Assembly (NCBI RefSeq): GCF_000429665.1
Contig: NZ_AUCH01000019.1
Location: 22,219-86,218, forward strand
Direction of reading: 5' to 3'
DNA: 64,000 bases
From: Azovibrio restrictus DSM 23866
Lineage (GTDB): Bacteria; Pseudomonadota; Gammaproteobacteria; Burkholderiales; Rhodocyclaceae
Part shown: piece by piece, positions 52,657 through 61,303 of the stretch
Numbering within the stretch: the first letter of the stretch is position 1
Layout of the letters: each line of letters starts with the position of its first letter
Notes under the pieces: model-generated
Seen by the model: the letters and a program-made list of their open reading frames with translations, nothing else
Database searches by the model: none
Told to the model about the DNA's origin: nothing
Made by a program: the position numbers and the translations under genes

Positions 52657-53130
52657 ATGCAAATCCGTATTCTTTCCCTGGCCTGCGCCGCCCTCCTCCC
52701 CCTGCTTGCCCACGCCCAGGTCACCGTCACCGACCCCTGGGTGCGCGCCACCACTTCCCAGCAGAAAGCCACCGGGGCTTTCATGAAGCTCTCCCCGGCC
52801 ACGCCCATGACCCTGGTGAGCGCCAGCTCGCCGGTGGCCGGGGTGGTGGAAGTCCATGAAATGGTCACCCAGGACGGAGTGATGAAAATGCGGGCCATGC
52901 CCGGATTGCCCCTGGCCCCCGGCAAGGTGACGGAACTGAAACCCGGCGGCTATCACATCATGTTGATGGACCTGAAGAAGCCCGTCTCGGTGGGCGAGAA
53001 AGTTGCCATCACCCTGGTGCTGGAAAACGAGGGCAAGCAACGTCAGGAACAGGTGGTGCAGGCAGAGGTGCGCCCCCTGAATGCGGTGGCTGCGCCGGCG
53101 GCGCCCAATGCCCACCAGCACCATCACTGA
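52657..53130 (+). CDS. Periplasmic copper chaperone PCuAC
   Basis: A 157-residue periplasmic protein (signal peptide ending AHA, residue 20). It carries the Cu(I) site of the family, H-x-M in VHEMV, then a Met, and later GYHIM (H-x-M), and ends in a His-rich tail (NAHQHHH). PCuAC delivers copper to the CuA or CuB site of cytochrome c oxidase, often with SCO, whose gene follows. The start codon matches the signal peptide. It follows the DUF2946 gene in the same direction. Confidence 0.92.
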   Translation: MQIRILSLACAALLPLLAHAQVTVTDPWVRATTSQQKATGAFMKLSPATPMTLVSASSPVAGVVEVHEMVTQDGVMKMRAMPGLPLAPGKVTELKPGGYHIMLMDLKKPVSVGEKVAITLVLENEGKQRQEQVVQAEVRPLNAVAAPAAPNAHQHHH

Positions 53131-53140
53131 GGTACCCGCC

Positions 53141-53746
53141 ATGCCCGGATTCAAACCCGGCCTGGCGGTCCTGTTGCTGGCAGCCACGGTTCTGGCTGCC
53201 TGCGACAGGCCTCAGGCCACGCCCCGCTTTCACGCCACCGAAGTGAACAACCCCCAGTTCGCCCGGGATTTCCGCCTCAAGGACCCGGAGGGCCGGGAGC
53301 GTAGCCTGGCCGATTGGCGCGGCCAGGTGGTGCTGATCTTCTTCGGCTACACCCAGTGCCCGGACGTCTGTCCCACGGCCCTGTCCCGGGCAGCCCGGGT
53401 CATGGAGCTGCTGGGCTCCGATGCGGCCAGGGTGCAGGTGTTGTTCGTCACCGTGGACCCTGAACGTGACACCCCGGAGCTGCTGCGGGAATACGTGCCG
53501 GCCTTCCACCCCAGTTTTCTTGGACTGCGGACCAGCCCAGAGGACACCCCTGCCGTAGCCAAGGAGTTCCGGGTGTTCTACAAGATCAATCCGGGCAGCA
53601 CGCCGAGCACCTACACCATAGACCACAGTGTCACCACCTACGCCTACGACCCGGAAGGCCGGCTGCGCCTGGCCATTGGCCACGATGCCACGCCCGAATC
53701 CATGGCCGAGGATATCCGGGCCCTGCTGCAGAAGCGGGCCCCCTGA
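53141..53746 (+). CDS. SCO1/SenC family copper protein
   Basis: A 201-residue lipoprotein (lipobox LAAC, C21) with a thioredoxin fold. Copper ligands are C73 and C77 (TQCPDVCPT) and H162 (TIDHSVTTY). SCO proteins assemble the CuA centre of cytochrome oxidase or reduce its cysteines. The ATG at 53141 gives the proper signal peptide. It lies 10 bases after the PCuAC gene, clearly one operon. Confidence 0.94.
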   Translation: MPGFKPGLAVLLLAATVLAACDRPQATPRFHATEVNNPQFARDFRLKDPEGRERSLADWRGQVVLIFFGYTQCPDVCPTALSRAARVMELLGSDAARVQVLFVTVDPERDTPELLREYVPAFHPSFLGLRTSPEDTPAVAKEFRVFYKINPGSTPSTYTIDHSVTTYAYDPEGRLRLAIGHDATPESMAEDIRALLQKRAP

Positions 53747-53765
53747 CTTACTACGAGGAAGCACC

Positions 53766-54104
53766 ATGGCCCGGCAAAGCTACAGCAACGAGGACGTCAC
53801 CCGCATCCTGGAGCAGGTACTGCTGCATCAGTGTGCCTGCCCCAGCCAGCTCTGCCGCATGGTGCTGGGCTTGAGGGAGTTGCTGCAGTATGAACGGGAT
53901 TGCCTGGATCACACCTCGACGGATGTCCAGGTGCACCAGACCATAGCGCAGGCAGCGGGTCAGTGCCTGGAAATCATGGAGGCCTGTCTGGCCCGGGTGC
54001 TGGAACTGGAAGGCTGGGACCCGCTCACCCTGCAGATGCCTGCAGCCCTGCAGGAACATCAGCTGCGCCTGGTGAGCGACGATGACAGCTGGGGAGTACG
54101 CTGA
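53766..54104 (+). CDS. Hypothetical helical protein
   Basis: A 112-residue soluble protein, mostly helical by composition (RILEQVLLHQCACPSQLCRM, then MEACLARVLELEGWDPLTLQ). It contains a CACPSQLC Cys cluster that could bind metal. No family is recognised. It lies 19 bases after SCO and its stop abuts the next GTG start, so it belongs to the same transcript. A role with the copper proteins is only suggested by position. Confidence 0.65.
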   Translation: MARQSYSNEDVTRILEQVLLHQCACPSQLCRMVLGLRELLQYERDCLDHTSTDVQVHQTIAQAAGQCLEIMEACLARVLELEGWDPLTLQMPAALQEHQLRLVSDDDSWGVR

Positions 54105-54866
54105 GTGCCTGAACACGATATCGACATCAGCGAAGCCGATGGCGTGCGCTACCTGCATTTTGGCTCTGACTGGATTCAGGGCGCCATGCGGATTGCCCGC
54201 CCCTGGTCCCTGGAGCTGGAGTACACCCGGGAAATGCTGGCCGGCCTCCTGCTCCGCCCCCACGAAGACTGGCCCGGCACCTGCCTGATCGTGGGCCTGG
54301 GGGCCGCTTCCCAGGCCAAGTTCATGCACCGGCATTTTCCCGAAACCCGGCTCACGGTGCTGGAGATCAATCCCGGGGTGGTCGCGGCAGCCCGCCAGTT
54401 CTTCAAGCTGCCGACCAGCGCCCCCCGGATGGAAATTCTCATCACTGATGCCGCCCAGTGGATGCATACCGCTCCTGCCGCCCACTTTGACCTGATCCTG
54501 CTGGATGGCTTTGGCGCCAACGGCCGTCCCGGCCCCCTGGACAGCGAGGCTTTCTACCTAGCCTGCCGCCAGGCCCTGGGCCCCCGGGGCCTGCTGGCCG
54601 TCAACCTGCTCAGCCGCAGCCGGGGCTTCCAGGCCGCCGCCCGACGCCTCGCCAAAGCTTTCGCAGGCCGCAGCATGGTCTTTCCCTCCTGCGACAGCGG
54701 CAACGCCATCGCCTTTGCCGCCAGCGGTGAAGCCGTGGAGACCCGGCTGGAAACGATGCGGACGCGGGCCCTGGAAATCAAGGAGCGCACCGGCCTGGAT
54801 CTGCGCCCCTGCATCAGCCGCCTGCAACTGTCCCACAGCCTGCCGGACGGCCATTTAAAGCTTTGA
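54105..54866 (+). CDS. Spermidine-synthase-like methyltransferase-fold protein
   Basis: A 253-residue protein starting at GTG directly after the previous stop. The Rossmann core shows CLIVGLGAASQAKFMHRHFP, TVLEINPGVVAAARQFF, ILITDAAQWM and FDLILLDGFG, the pattern of spermidine/spermine synthases. The usual N-terminal beta domain is short. Many such stand-alone proteins have no proven polyamine activity, so the substrate is open. It is the last gene of the copper-region transcript. Confidence 0.82.
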   Translation: MPEHDIDISEADGVRYLHFGSDWIQGAMRIARPWSLELEYTREMLAGLLLRPHEDWPGTCLIVGLGAASQAKFMHRHFPETRLTVLEINPGVVAAARQFFKLPTSAPRMEILITDAAQWMHTAPAAHFDLILLDGFGANGRPGPLDSEAFYLACRQALGPRGLLAVNLLSRSRGFQAAARRLAKAFAGRSMVFPSCDSGNAIAFAASGEAVETRLETMRTRALEIKERTGLDLRPCISRLQLSHSLPDGHLKL

Positions 54867-54996
54867 TCCGGGCATTCCCCGGCCACCCGCCGCGCCCTTG
54901 GTTTTTACCCGAGATTGAGCTACAAATCAGGCATTCCTCCACCCATAACAACCACAAGGCGGAAGACACGATCAGAACATCGATACGCGTGGCGCA

Positions 54997-55024
54997 AGCT
55001 ACGGGTCTTGTCTACTGCGTAGCT
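54997..55024 (+). promoter_or_regulatory. Leader inverted repeat before the 90-residue gene
   Basis: AGCTACG (54997-55003) and CGTAGCT (55018-55024), seven perfect pairs, lie 20 bases before the ATG and next to the AAGGAGGA ribosome-binding site. It may be an operator or a translation-control hairpin. Confidence 0.4.
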
Positions 55025-55044
55025 GGCCAGAAAAGGAGGAGCAC

Positions 55045-55317
55045 ATGCTGTCACTCAAAGACTGTCTCGATTTTTGCGACCTCGATTGCAGCGAAATCGA
55101 AGCCATCGCCGAACACGAACACATCCCTGTCATTGTTGCTGCCGAACTGAGCAACGAACTACTCAAGACTCCGGAAGGAGTCTGCAGCCTGCACACCATG
55201 GTGCTGGACAACCTCAACCATGCCCTGGCCCACGGCGACGTGGAAAAAGCCGCCCGGTGCCACATGGCCTACCAGCACCTCAAGGCAACGCACCCCCTGC
55301 CCCAACACGTTCGCTGA
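55045..55317 (+). CDS. Small conserved hypothetical protein
   Basis: A 90-residue acidic soluble protein (LKDCLDFCDLDCSEIEAIAE). It carries Cys 7, 11 and 15, then 47 and 67, and several His. An excellent AAGGAGGA site and a terminator at 55347 show a single-gene unit. I recall similar small proteins in Betaproteobacteria but no function. The spaced Cys/His suggest metal binding. Confidence 0.7.
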   Translation: MLSLKDCLDFCDLDCSEIEAIAEHEHIPVIVAAELSNELLKTPEGVCSLHTMVLDNLNHALAHGDVEKAARCHMAYQHLKATHPLPQHVR

Positions 55318-55346
55318 CACCAGGATCAGCGTTTCCCGCTCCCACG

Positions 55347-55369
55347 ACCCGGATCATTCCGGGTTTTTT
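55347..55369 (+). terminator. Terminator after the 90-residue gene
   Basis: ACCCGG/CCGGGT with a 6-base loop, then six T. The stop codon of the convergent cbiX-like gene falls inside the loop. Confidence 0.87.
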
Positions 55370-55758
55370 GTTGCATTCATGGTTGTCTGAAGGTAATCGG
55401 TCGCCTGAACGGCCATGGCTGCGATGATCCGTTCAGTGGTGCCGATGGCCGGAGCCAGTTCCAGATTCAGCCCGGGATGGGCTGCCTGGAGCGCGGCCAG
55501 CATCTCCGGCAGTTCCCGCTTCAAATGCCCTCCCTGAGCAATGAACATGGGCAGGATCGTGATGCGGGATATTCCGGCTGCAGCCAACTCGGCCACCCGG
55601 GCGGCCAGATCGGGGCTCATGAATTCCAGAAAGGCGAGCTCCACCCGGGAGTCCGGGTGCGCAGCCGCCACCCGATCCCGTACCGCCCGCAGCGGCTGGA
55701 CCCACTCCGGGTCTCTGGCCCCATGGCCAAACAGGATCAGGGCCGAGACTGCGGACAT
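55354..55758 (-). CDS. cbiX: CbiX/SirB-like chelatase protein
   Basis: A 134-residue single-domain chelatase-fold protein. The metal-binding start LILFGHGARDPEW (H12), the LAFLEFMSPDL block and the LPMFIAQGGHLKRELP motif with the second His are those of sirohydrochlorin cobalt/iron chelatases of the CbiX short type. It could insert Co or Fe into sirohydrochlorin for B12 or siroheme. No other tetrapyrrole gene is nearby. It follows ybiB by 11 bases. Confidence 0.87.
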   Translation of the reverse strand: MSAVSALILFGHGARDPEWVQPLRAVRDRVAAAHPDSRVELAFLEFMSPDLAARVAELAAAGISRITILPMFIAQGGHLKRELPEMLAALQAAHPGLNLELAPAIGTTERIIAAMAVQATDYLQTTMNATKNPE

Positions 55759-55769
55759 GGGAACTCCTC

Positions 55770-56756
55770 TCAGATATTGAGGCCTGGAACCTTGGCCTCC
55801 ACGGCCACCAGGGCCTTGGCTTCATGGAAATCCCTGGCACAGCCACTAGCCAGCAGGCAGCAAACCAGCTGATTGGCCAGGGGCAGAGGCAGGGGCAGAT
55901 TTTCATCGAGCACCCGGCGTATCCACTGGGCAGTGACCCGGGCATCGGCTTCTTCAGGCAGATGCGGCAGGGACTTGATGCTGTCGTGCTCTGCTTCGAA
56001 GAGGGTCTGACAATCTCCCTCCTGAATGAGTTCAATGCGGGGACGACGCTTGGGATTGGCAAAGGGCTCCCCTTCCGTGGCCCGCAGCAGCAGGGCTGTC
56101 TGCCCCTTGTGCAGCAGTATTTCCCGCATCAGATCCAGATAGGGCGGATGGGTGGCTGCTGCCACCAGCACCCCTTGACCCTGGAAAGGATCCAGCATCT
56201 TCACCAGGCTATGGGCGCAGTTGCGCAAACCCAGCCGGGAACGCAAGGCCAGTTGCTCCGCCAACCCCGGCGAAAGGGCCGACAGGGGGACAAAGGCTAG
56301 TCCTTCCTGATCCAGGCTCTGCTGAGCCTGATGCAGGGAGGCGGCCGGCATCAGCCCCAGTTCCCGGAACACATGCCCGGAAGTCACCCGACCATAACCC
56401 TCCAGGAGCCCGTGCACCAATACCGGCACGCCGAAGCGTTGCAGCAGCAGGGCCAGGAGGGGTGTCAGGTTAGCTCCCTTGCGGGCACCGTTGTAGGAAG
56501 GCAGGACCAGGGGCCGGATTTCCGTGGCAGGGCGACGCAGGCCATAGGCCCGGGTTTCGGCGGCCCGCAGGAAACCCGACATTTCCTCCCGGGATTCTCC
56601 CTTCATGCGCAGGGCAAGGATGATGGCCCCCAACTCCAGCTCCGGCACACCGCCATCCAGTATGGCAGCGTAGAGCTTTTCGGCGTCCTGTTCGGAGAGG
56701 TCGGCGGCGCCGCTGGTGCCGCGCCCGATCTCCTTGATGTACTGGGCAAAATTCAT
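55770..56756 (-). CDS. ybiB: YbiB (TrpD2) DNA-binding glycosyltransferase-fold protein
   Basis: A 328-residue relative of anthranilate phosphoribosyltransferase. It begins MNFAQYIKEIGRG and carries LGAIILALRMKGESREEM and the LPSYNGARKGANLTPLLALL motif typical of YbiB, which replaces the TrpD substrate motifs. E. coli YbiB binds DNA and is linked to the SOS response. The ATG at 56756, after a GGAGG-type site, gives family length. Its neighbour cbiX is in the same transcript. Confidence 0.9.
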   Translation of the reverse strand: MNFAQYIKEIGRGTSGAADLSEQDAEKLYAAILDGGVPELELGAIILALRMKGESREEMSGFLRAAETRAYGLRRPATEIRPLVLPSYNGARKGANLTPLLALLLQRFGVPVLVHGLLEGYGRVTSGHVFRELGLMPAASLHQAQQSLDQEGLAFVPLSALSPGLAEQLALRSRLGLRNCAHSLVKMLDPFQGQGVLVAAATHPPYLDLMREILLHKGQTALLLRATEGEPFANPKRRPRIELIQEGDCQTLFEAEHDSIKSLPHLPEEADARVTAQWIRRVLDENLPLPLPLANQLVCCLLASGCARDFHEAKALVAVEAKVPGLNI

Positions 56757-56859
56757 GGGCTCCTCCTTGATTTTATCCTGTGGCAGCAATGCCGTTAGCA
56801 ACGGCCGTGCCATGAAAAACCCCGTATTTTCGCTCCAGTGTGCGCCAAAACAGTGCAGC

Positions 56860-56885
56860 AAAAAAAACCCCGCGCCATGGCGGGG
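56860..56885 (-). terminator. Terminator after sspB
   Basis: On the minus strand CCCCGC/GCGGGG is followed by eight T, 11 bases past the sspB stop. Confidence 0.88.
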
Positions 56886-56895
56886 CATGAATCAC

Positions 56896-57318
56896 TCATT
56901 TGATGCGCTGTAGATGGGGGCGCCCGGCACTAGGCGGCGGGGGTTCCGGAGGATCCTCGGGGGTCTCGTCCTCCCGGGACGACACCTCCTCCACTTCGAA
57001 GGCCATGCCGGCACCGTTCTCCCGGGCGTACACGGCAGCAACCCGCGCCATGGGCACGGAAATATCCCGCGCCACACCACCAAAACGGGCCTGGAAACTC
57101 ACCATGTCATTGCCCATCTGCAACTTGTTGGTGGCCTCCATACCGATGTTCAGGACGATCTGCCCGTCCTTGACGAACTCCATGGGAACGCGGCAAGAGC
57201 CATCCACCTCCACGGCCATGTAAGGCGTGAAACCGTTGTCGTTACACCACTCCCAGATGGCGCGAACCAGATAGGGCTTGGTGGACGGAAGATCGGCAGG
57301 AGCTTGGCTGAAGTCCAT
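56896..57318 (-). CDS. sspB: ClpXP protease specificity-enhancing factor SspB
   Basis: A 140-residue adaptor that brings ssrA-tagged proteins to ClpXP. The substrate-binding domain (residues 10-110; KPYLVRAIWEWCNDNGFTPYM, VLNIGMEATNKLQMGND, FQARFGGVARDISVPM) is followed by a Pro/Glu-rich linker and a C-terminal ClpX-binding tail (GRPHLQRIK). It is coupled to sspA (stop/start contact at 57318). Confidence 0.96.
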   Translation of the reverse strand: MDFSQAPADLPSTKPYLVRAIWEWCNDNGFTPYMAVEVDGSCRVPMEFVKDGQIVLNIGMEATNKLQMGNDMVSFQARFGGVARDISVPMARVAAVYARENGAGMAFEVEEVSSREDETPEDPPEPPPPSAGRPHLQRIK

Positions 57319-57914
57319 TACTTGCGCATCGCCTTTTCGGAGGGGGTCAGGGCATCGATGAAGCCCTGGCGGCTGAAGATGCGCTCGGCGTATTTCATCA
57401 GGGGCGCAGCAGCCTTGCCCAGATCAATGCCGTAGTGGTCCAGGCGCCACAGCAGGGGGGCCACCGCCACATCGAGCATGGAGAAATCATCACCCAGCAT
57501 GAACTTCTGCTTGCTGAAGATGGGGGTCAGTTCAGTCAGCCGAGCTGCGATTTCCTGACGCGCCTTATCGGCGGCCTTGATGTTCTTTTCGATGGGCTCG
57601 ATGAAGGAAAAGATTTCCCGCTCCATGCCGGACAGCAGTTGCCGGGCCCGGGCCCGCATGATGGGATCCGCCGGCATCAGTTGGGGATGGGGAAAACGCT
57701 CGTCAATGTACTCATTGATGATGTTGGGTTCGTACAGCACCAGGTCCCGCTCCACCAGCACCGGGACGCGGTTATGGGGATTGATGACAGCCAGGTCTTC
57801 CGGCTTGTTAAACATATCCACATCAATGACCTGGAAATCCATGCCCTTTTCGAAAAGGACGATCCGGCAACGATGGCTGAAGGGACAGGTGGTCCCGGAA
57901 TAAAGGTTCATCAT
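57318..57914 (-). CDS. sspA: Stringent starvation protein A
   Basis: A 198-residue glutathione-transferase-fold protein that binds RNA polymerase and aids survival in starvation and acid stress. The N-terminal thioredoxin-like domain (LYSGTTCPFSHRCRIVLFEKGMD) and the all-helical C-terminal domain are complete. It lies upstream of sspB and just after the petABC operon, the standard betaproteobacterial order. The first or second Met may be used. Confidence 0.96.
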   Translation of the reverse strand: MMNLYSGTTCPFSHRCRIVLFEKGMDFQVIDVDMFNKPEDLAVINPHNRVPVLVERDLVLYEPNIINEYIDERFPHPQLMPADPIMRARARQLLSGMEREIFSFIEPIEKNIKAADKARQEIAARLTELTPIFSKQKFMLGDDFSMLDVAVAPLLWRLDHYGIDLGKAAAPLMKYAERIFSRQGFIDALTPSEKAMRK

Positions 57915-57926
57915 GGCAGCTTGACC

Positions 57927-57970
57927 TAAAAAGATTCGGCATCGCCCCCGGTTAACCAGGTGGCGATGCC
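57927..57970 (-). terminator. Terminator after petC
   Basis: GGCATCGCC/GGCGATGCC, nine perfect pairs, followed on the minus strand by a short T-run after four bases, 20 bases beyond the petC stop. Some transcripts may read on into sspAB. Confidence 0.78.
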
Positions 57971-57989
57971 GGTTTGAAGCAGAGGATAC

Positions 57990-58718
57990 TTAGTGGATGT
58001 CTTTCCAGTATTCCTTCTTCAGGAGATAGGCGAGGACAAACAGAACGCCCAGGAACAGCAGGACGGCCACACCCAGTTGCTTGCGCAAGCCGGAGGTAGG
58101 CTCACCCATCCAGACCAGGAAGCCCACCAGATCGCGGATCTGGGTGTCGTACTCGGCAGGAGACAACTGGCCAGGAACAGCCAGCGTCAGCTTGTGGTCA
58201 GGCCCCAACACCTGCTCACCCTGCAGTTCATACAGGATGTGCGGCATGCCCACATTCGCAAACACCACGTTGTTCCACCCGGTGGGGCGCTTGTCGTCCC
58301 GGTAGAAGCTGCGCAGGTAGGTGTACAACCAGTCAGCACCGCTACCATCGGCGGAAGCACGGGCACGGGCGATCAGGGACAGATCCGGAGGAGCAGCGCC
58401 AAACCACTTCTTGGCGTCCTCAGGACGAATGGCGACCTTCATCTGCTCACCGATCTTGTCGGTGGTGAACATCAGGTTGTCCTTGATCTGTTGCTCGGTG
58501 AGCCCCAGGTCCAGCAGCTTGTTGTAGCGCAAGGCGCTGGCACCATGGCAGTTCAAGCAATAGTTCACGAACAGCTTGGCGCCGTTTTGCAGGGCAGCCT
58601 TATCACCGGAGACATCGGGAGCCTTGTCCAGGTGTAGGGCGGCGCCCGCGGCAAACGCCAGGGTAGGCGCCAGCAGAAGGGCTGCAAACAGAGTTTTCAG
58701 GCTACGCATGGTTTTCAT
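57990..58718 (-). CDS. petC: Ubiquinol-cytochrome c reductase, cytochrome c1
   Basis: A 242-residue exported subunit of complex III. After a signal peptide (...TLAFAAGAA) the heme site CLNCHG is at about 56-61. The axial Met is expected near GMPHILYELQGEQ, and a C-terminal membrane anchor (LGVAVLLFLGVLFVLAYLL) ends the protein. It passes electrons from the Rieske centre to cytochrome c. The start overlaps the petB stop. Confidence 0.96.
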   Translation of the reverse strand: MKTMRSLKTLFAALLLAPTLAFAAGAALHLDKAPDVSGDKAALQNGAKLFVNYCLNCHGASALRYNKLLDLGLTEQQIKDNLMFTTDKIGEQMKVAIRPEDAKKWFGAAPPDLSLIARARASADGSGADWLYTYLRSFYRDDKRPTGWNNVVFANVGMPHILYELQGEQVLGPDHKLTLAVPGQLSPAEYDTQIRDLVGFLVWMGEPTSGLRKQLGVAVLLFLGVLFVLAYLLKKEYWKDIH

Positions 58719-60016
58719 TTCCAGGTGACCCTTTCCGGTTCGGGTTTGTACTTATCGATCTTGGAATACCAGGGCATCAGCAGGAAGAAGGCGAAGTAGA
58801 TCACCGTGCACACCTGGGAAACCTTCTCACCCCAGTAGCTGGGAGCTTGCGTACCCAGATAACCGAGGATGAAGAAACAGATCACGAAGGCAGTCAGGAA
58901 AGACTTGAAGATGGGACCACGGTAACGGATTGATTTCACCGGGGAACGATCCAGCCAAGGCAGGAAGGCAAACACCACCACGGAGGCGCCCATGCCCACC
59001 ACACCCCAGAACTTGGCATCCAGGCCGAAGAAGTTCCAGACCATGGCACGCAGCACGGAGTAGTAAGGCGTGAAATACCACACCGGCGCAATGTGCGGAG
59101 GCGTCTTCAGGGGGTCAGCCGGGAAGAAGTTGTTGTATTCCAGGAAGTAACCACCACCCTCAGGAGCAAAGAACACCACCAGGGAGAAGACCATCAGGAA
59201 AACCACCACGCCCACGATATCCTTGACCGTGTAGTAGGGATGGAAAGGAATGCCGTCCAGAGGAATGCCGTTCTCGTCCTTCTTCTTCTTGATTTCCACA
59301 CCGTCGGGGTTGTTCGAGCCGACTTCGTGCAGGGCCAGGATGTGGGCTGCGATCAGGCCGATCAGCACCAGGGGAATGGCGATGACGTGGAAGGAGAAGA
59401 ACCGGTTCAAGGTCGCGTCACCGATGACGAAGTCACCGCGCACCCAGATGGAGAGCGGCTCACCGATCAGGGGAATGGCACCAAACAGGTTCACGATCAC
59501 CTGGGCCCCCCAGAAGGACATTTGTCCCCAGGGCAGCAGGTAACCGAAGAAGGCCTCGGCCATCAGGCACAGGAAGATCAGCACGCCGAACACCCAGATC
59601 AGTTCGCGAGGCTGACGATAGGAACCGTACAGCAGGCCCCGGAACATGTGCAGATAAACCACGATGAAGAAGGCAGAAGCGCCAGTGGAGTGCATGTAGC
59701 GCACCAGCCAGCCCCAGGGCACATCACGCATGATGTACTCGACGCTGGCGAAGGCCACGGGAATGCCGGCAGCGTTCAGGGATGCGTCAGGCTTGTAATG
59801 CATGACCAGGAAAATACCGGTCACGATCTGGATCACCAGCACCAAGAGGGCCAGGGAACCGAAGAAGTACCAGAAATTGAAGTTCTTGGGCGCGTAGTAT
59901 TCGGACAGGTGCCCCTTCCACATGGCAGTGGCGGGGAAACGGGCGTCCACCCACTCCAGCAGGTTGCCCGGCAGGGAACCGTCGGATTTGTATTTTTCGA
60001 AATTGGTATTAGCCAT
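58715..60016 (-). CDS. petB: Ubiquinol-cytochrome c reductase, cytochrome b
   Basis: A 433-residue integral membrane subunit with eight to nine helices. Heme-ligating His pairs lie in helices 2 and 4 (VRYMHSTGASAFFIVVYLHM, RFFSFHVIAIPLVLIGLIAAH), with the quinol-site motif corresponding to PEWY near DPLKTPPHIAPVWYF, here reading APVWYF. It is full length, with b6 and subunit-IV parts fused as in bc1 complexes. It sits between petA and petC. Confidence 0.97.
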   Translation of the reverse strand: MANTNFEKYKSDGSLPGNLLEWVDARFPATAMWKGHLSEYYAPKNFNFWYFFGSLALLVLVIQIVTGIFLVMHYKPDASLNAAGIPVAFASVEYIMRDVPWGWLVRYMHSTGASAFFIVVYLHMFRGLLYGSYRQPRELIWVFGVLIFLCLMAEAFFGYLLPWGQMSFWGAQVIVNLFGAIPLIGEPLSIWVRGDFVIGDATLNRFFSFHVIAIPLVLIGLIAAHILALHEVGSNNPDGVEIKKKKDENGIPLDGIPFHPYYTVKDIVGVVVFLMVFSLVVFFAPEGGGYFLEYNNFFPADPLKTPPHIAPVWYFTPYYSVLRAMVWNFFGLDAKFWGVVGMGASVVVFAFLPWLDRSPVKSIRYRGPIFKSFLTAFVICFFILGYLGTQAPSYWGEKVSQVCTVIYFAFFLLMPWYSKIDKYKPEPERVTWK

Positions 60017-60018
60017 GC

Positions 60019-60615
60019 TTAAGCCCCCTTCTTATCTTCGCCGATGAGGATGCGGGTATCGGAGAGATACATGTGCGGCGGGATTTCCAGATTGGTCGGC
60101 GCAGGCTTGGCCTTGAAAACACGACCAGCCAGGTCAAAGGTGGAACCGTGACAGGGGCAAAGGAAGCCGCCCTTCCAGTCAGGGGTCATGCCTTCATCAA
60201 CACCGGGCTTGAACTTGGAGGTAGGAGAACACCCCAGGTGGGTACAGATACCCACGGTCACCAATATTTCGGGCTTGATGGAGCGGTGCTCGTTCTTGCA
60301 ATACTCGGGCTGTTGCTTGCGATCGGACTGGGGATCAGCGACCTCGCCATCCAACTGCGGCAAGGTATCCAGCATGGCCTGGGTACGGTTGATGATCCAG
60401 ACAGGCTTGCCCCGCCATTCTACGGTTACCATCTGCCCGGGTTCGAGCTTGCTGATATCCACTTCGACCGGAGCCCCTGCCGCCTTGGCCCGCTCGGACG
60501 GGAGCATGGTAGACACGAACGGCACCAGGACCGCCAACGCACCCGCACCCCCGACCGCAGCAGTAGCGACGATCAATCGCCGCCTGCCGCAGTCCATTTT
60601 TCCTTCTTTGCTCAT
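60019..60615 (-). CDS. petA: Ubiquinol-cytochrome c reductase, Rieske iron-sulfur subunit
   Basis: A 198-residue subunit. The N-terminus MSKEGKMDCGRRRLIVATAA carries a twin-Arg signal-anchor, and the 2Fe-2S site is formed by CTHLGC and CPCHGS. The ATG at 60615 is chosen because it precedes the anchor by the usual distance. It is first of petABC, which passes electrons from ubiquinol to cytochrome c and pumps protons. Confidence 0.96.
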   Translation of the reverse strand: MSKEGKMDCGRRRLIVATAAVGGAGALAVLVPFVSTMLPSERAKAAGAPVEVDISKLEPGQMVTVEWRGKPVWIINRTQAMLDTLPQLDGEVADPQSDRKQQPEYCKNEHRSIKPEILVTVGICTHLGCSPTSKFKPGVDEGMTPDWKGGFLCPCHGSTFDLAGRVFKAKPAPTNLEIPPHMYLSDTRILIGEDKKGA

Positions 60616-60699
60616 AGCGCTGATCCCTAACGTTAAACCAGATAAACCAAACTTATTGATTATACGCCAAGCAAACCCCACATGTAAAAAGGGCTTTCC

Positions 60700-61299
60700 T
60701 CACTCGTCGACGGTTCTACGCTCCCGGAATGCCTGGGCCAGAGTACCTGGGTCCACGAACTCCAGCTCCCCTCCAACCGGAACCCCCCTGGCCAACCGAC
60801 TGACCCTTATGCCTTTCTCGGCCAGCAAGGTGGACAGGTAATGGGCCGTAGCCTCGCCTTCATTGGTGTAATTGGTCGCGAGAACGACTTCCTTGACCAC
60901 ACCATCCAGCACCCTCTCCATCAGCTTTTCCAGGCCCAACTGTCTGGGCCCCATGCCATCCAGGGGAGAAACCCGACCCATGAGCACGTAGTACAAACCC
61001 TGGTAAGCCAGGGTCTGCTCCATCATGTTCATGTCCACCGGAGTTTCGACGATGCACAGGAGTGAAGCATCCCTCTTGGGCGAGCTGCAGCGGTCACAGA
61101 TGTCCTGCTCGGAAAAGGTGTTACACCGCTGACAGTGGCGCACTCCCTCCAGGGCATTGTTGAGGGCTGCCACTAGCTGGAGAGCGCCTTTTCGATCGTG
61201 CTGTAACAGATGGTAGGCCATGCGCTGGGCCGACTTGGGGCCCACGCCAGGCAAACAGCGAAGGGCCTGGATCAGGCCCTCGAGTGCACTTGGCGTCAC
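60700..61299 (-). CDS. recR: Recombination protein RecR
   Basis: A 199-residue protein that with RecFO loads RecA on gapped DNA. The N-terminal helix-hairpin-helix (LRCLPGVGPKSAQRMAYHLL), the Cys4 zinc finger (CQRCNTFSEQDICDRC) and the Toprim domain (LCIVETPVDMNMMEQT) are all present. It follows ybaB by 4 bases, in the universal dnaX-ybaB-recR order. Confidence 0.97.
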   Translation of the reverse strand: MTPSALEGLIQALRCLPGVGPKSAQRMAYHLLQHDRKGALQLVAALNNALEGVRHCQRCNTFSEQDICDRCSSPKRDASLLCIVETPVDMNMMEQTLAYQGLYYVLMGRVSPLDGMGPRQLGLEKLMERVLDGVVKEVVLATNYTNEGEATAHYLSTLLAEKGIRVSRLARGVPVGGELEFVDPGTLAQAFRERRTVDE

Positions 61300-61303
61300 G
61301 GCA

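Noticed and set aside
54867..55044. Riboswitch upstream of the 90-residue gene
   Set aside because: Only a 7-bp inverted repeat is seen; no conserved core of a known riboswitch class.
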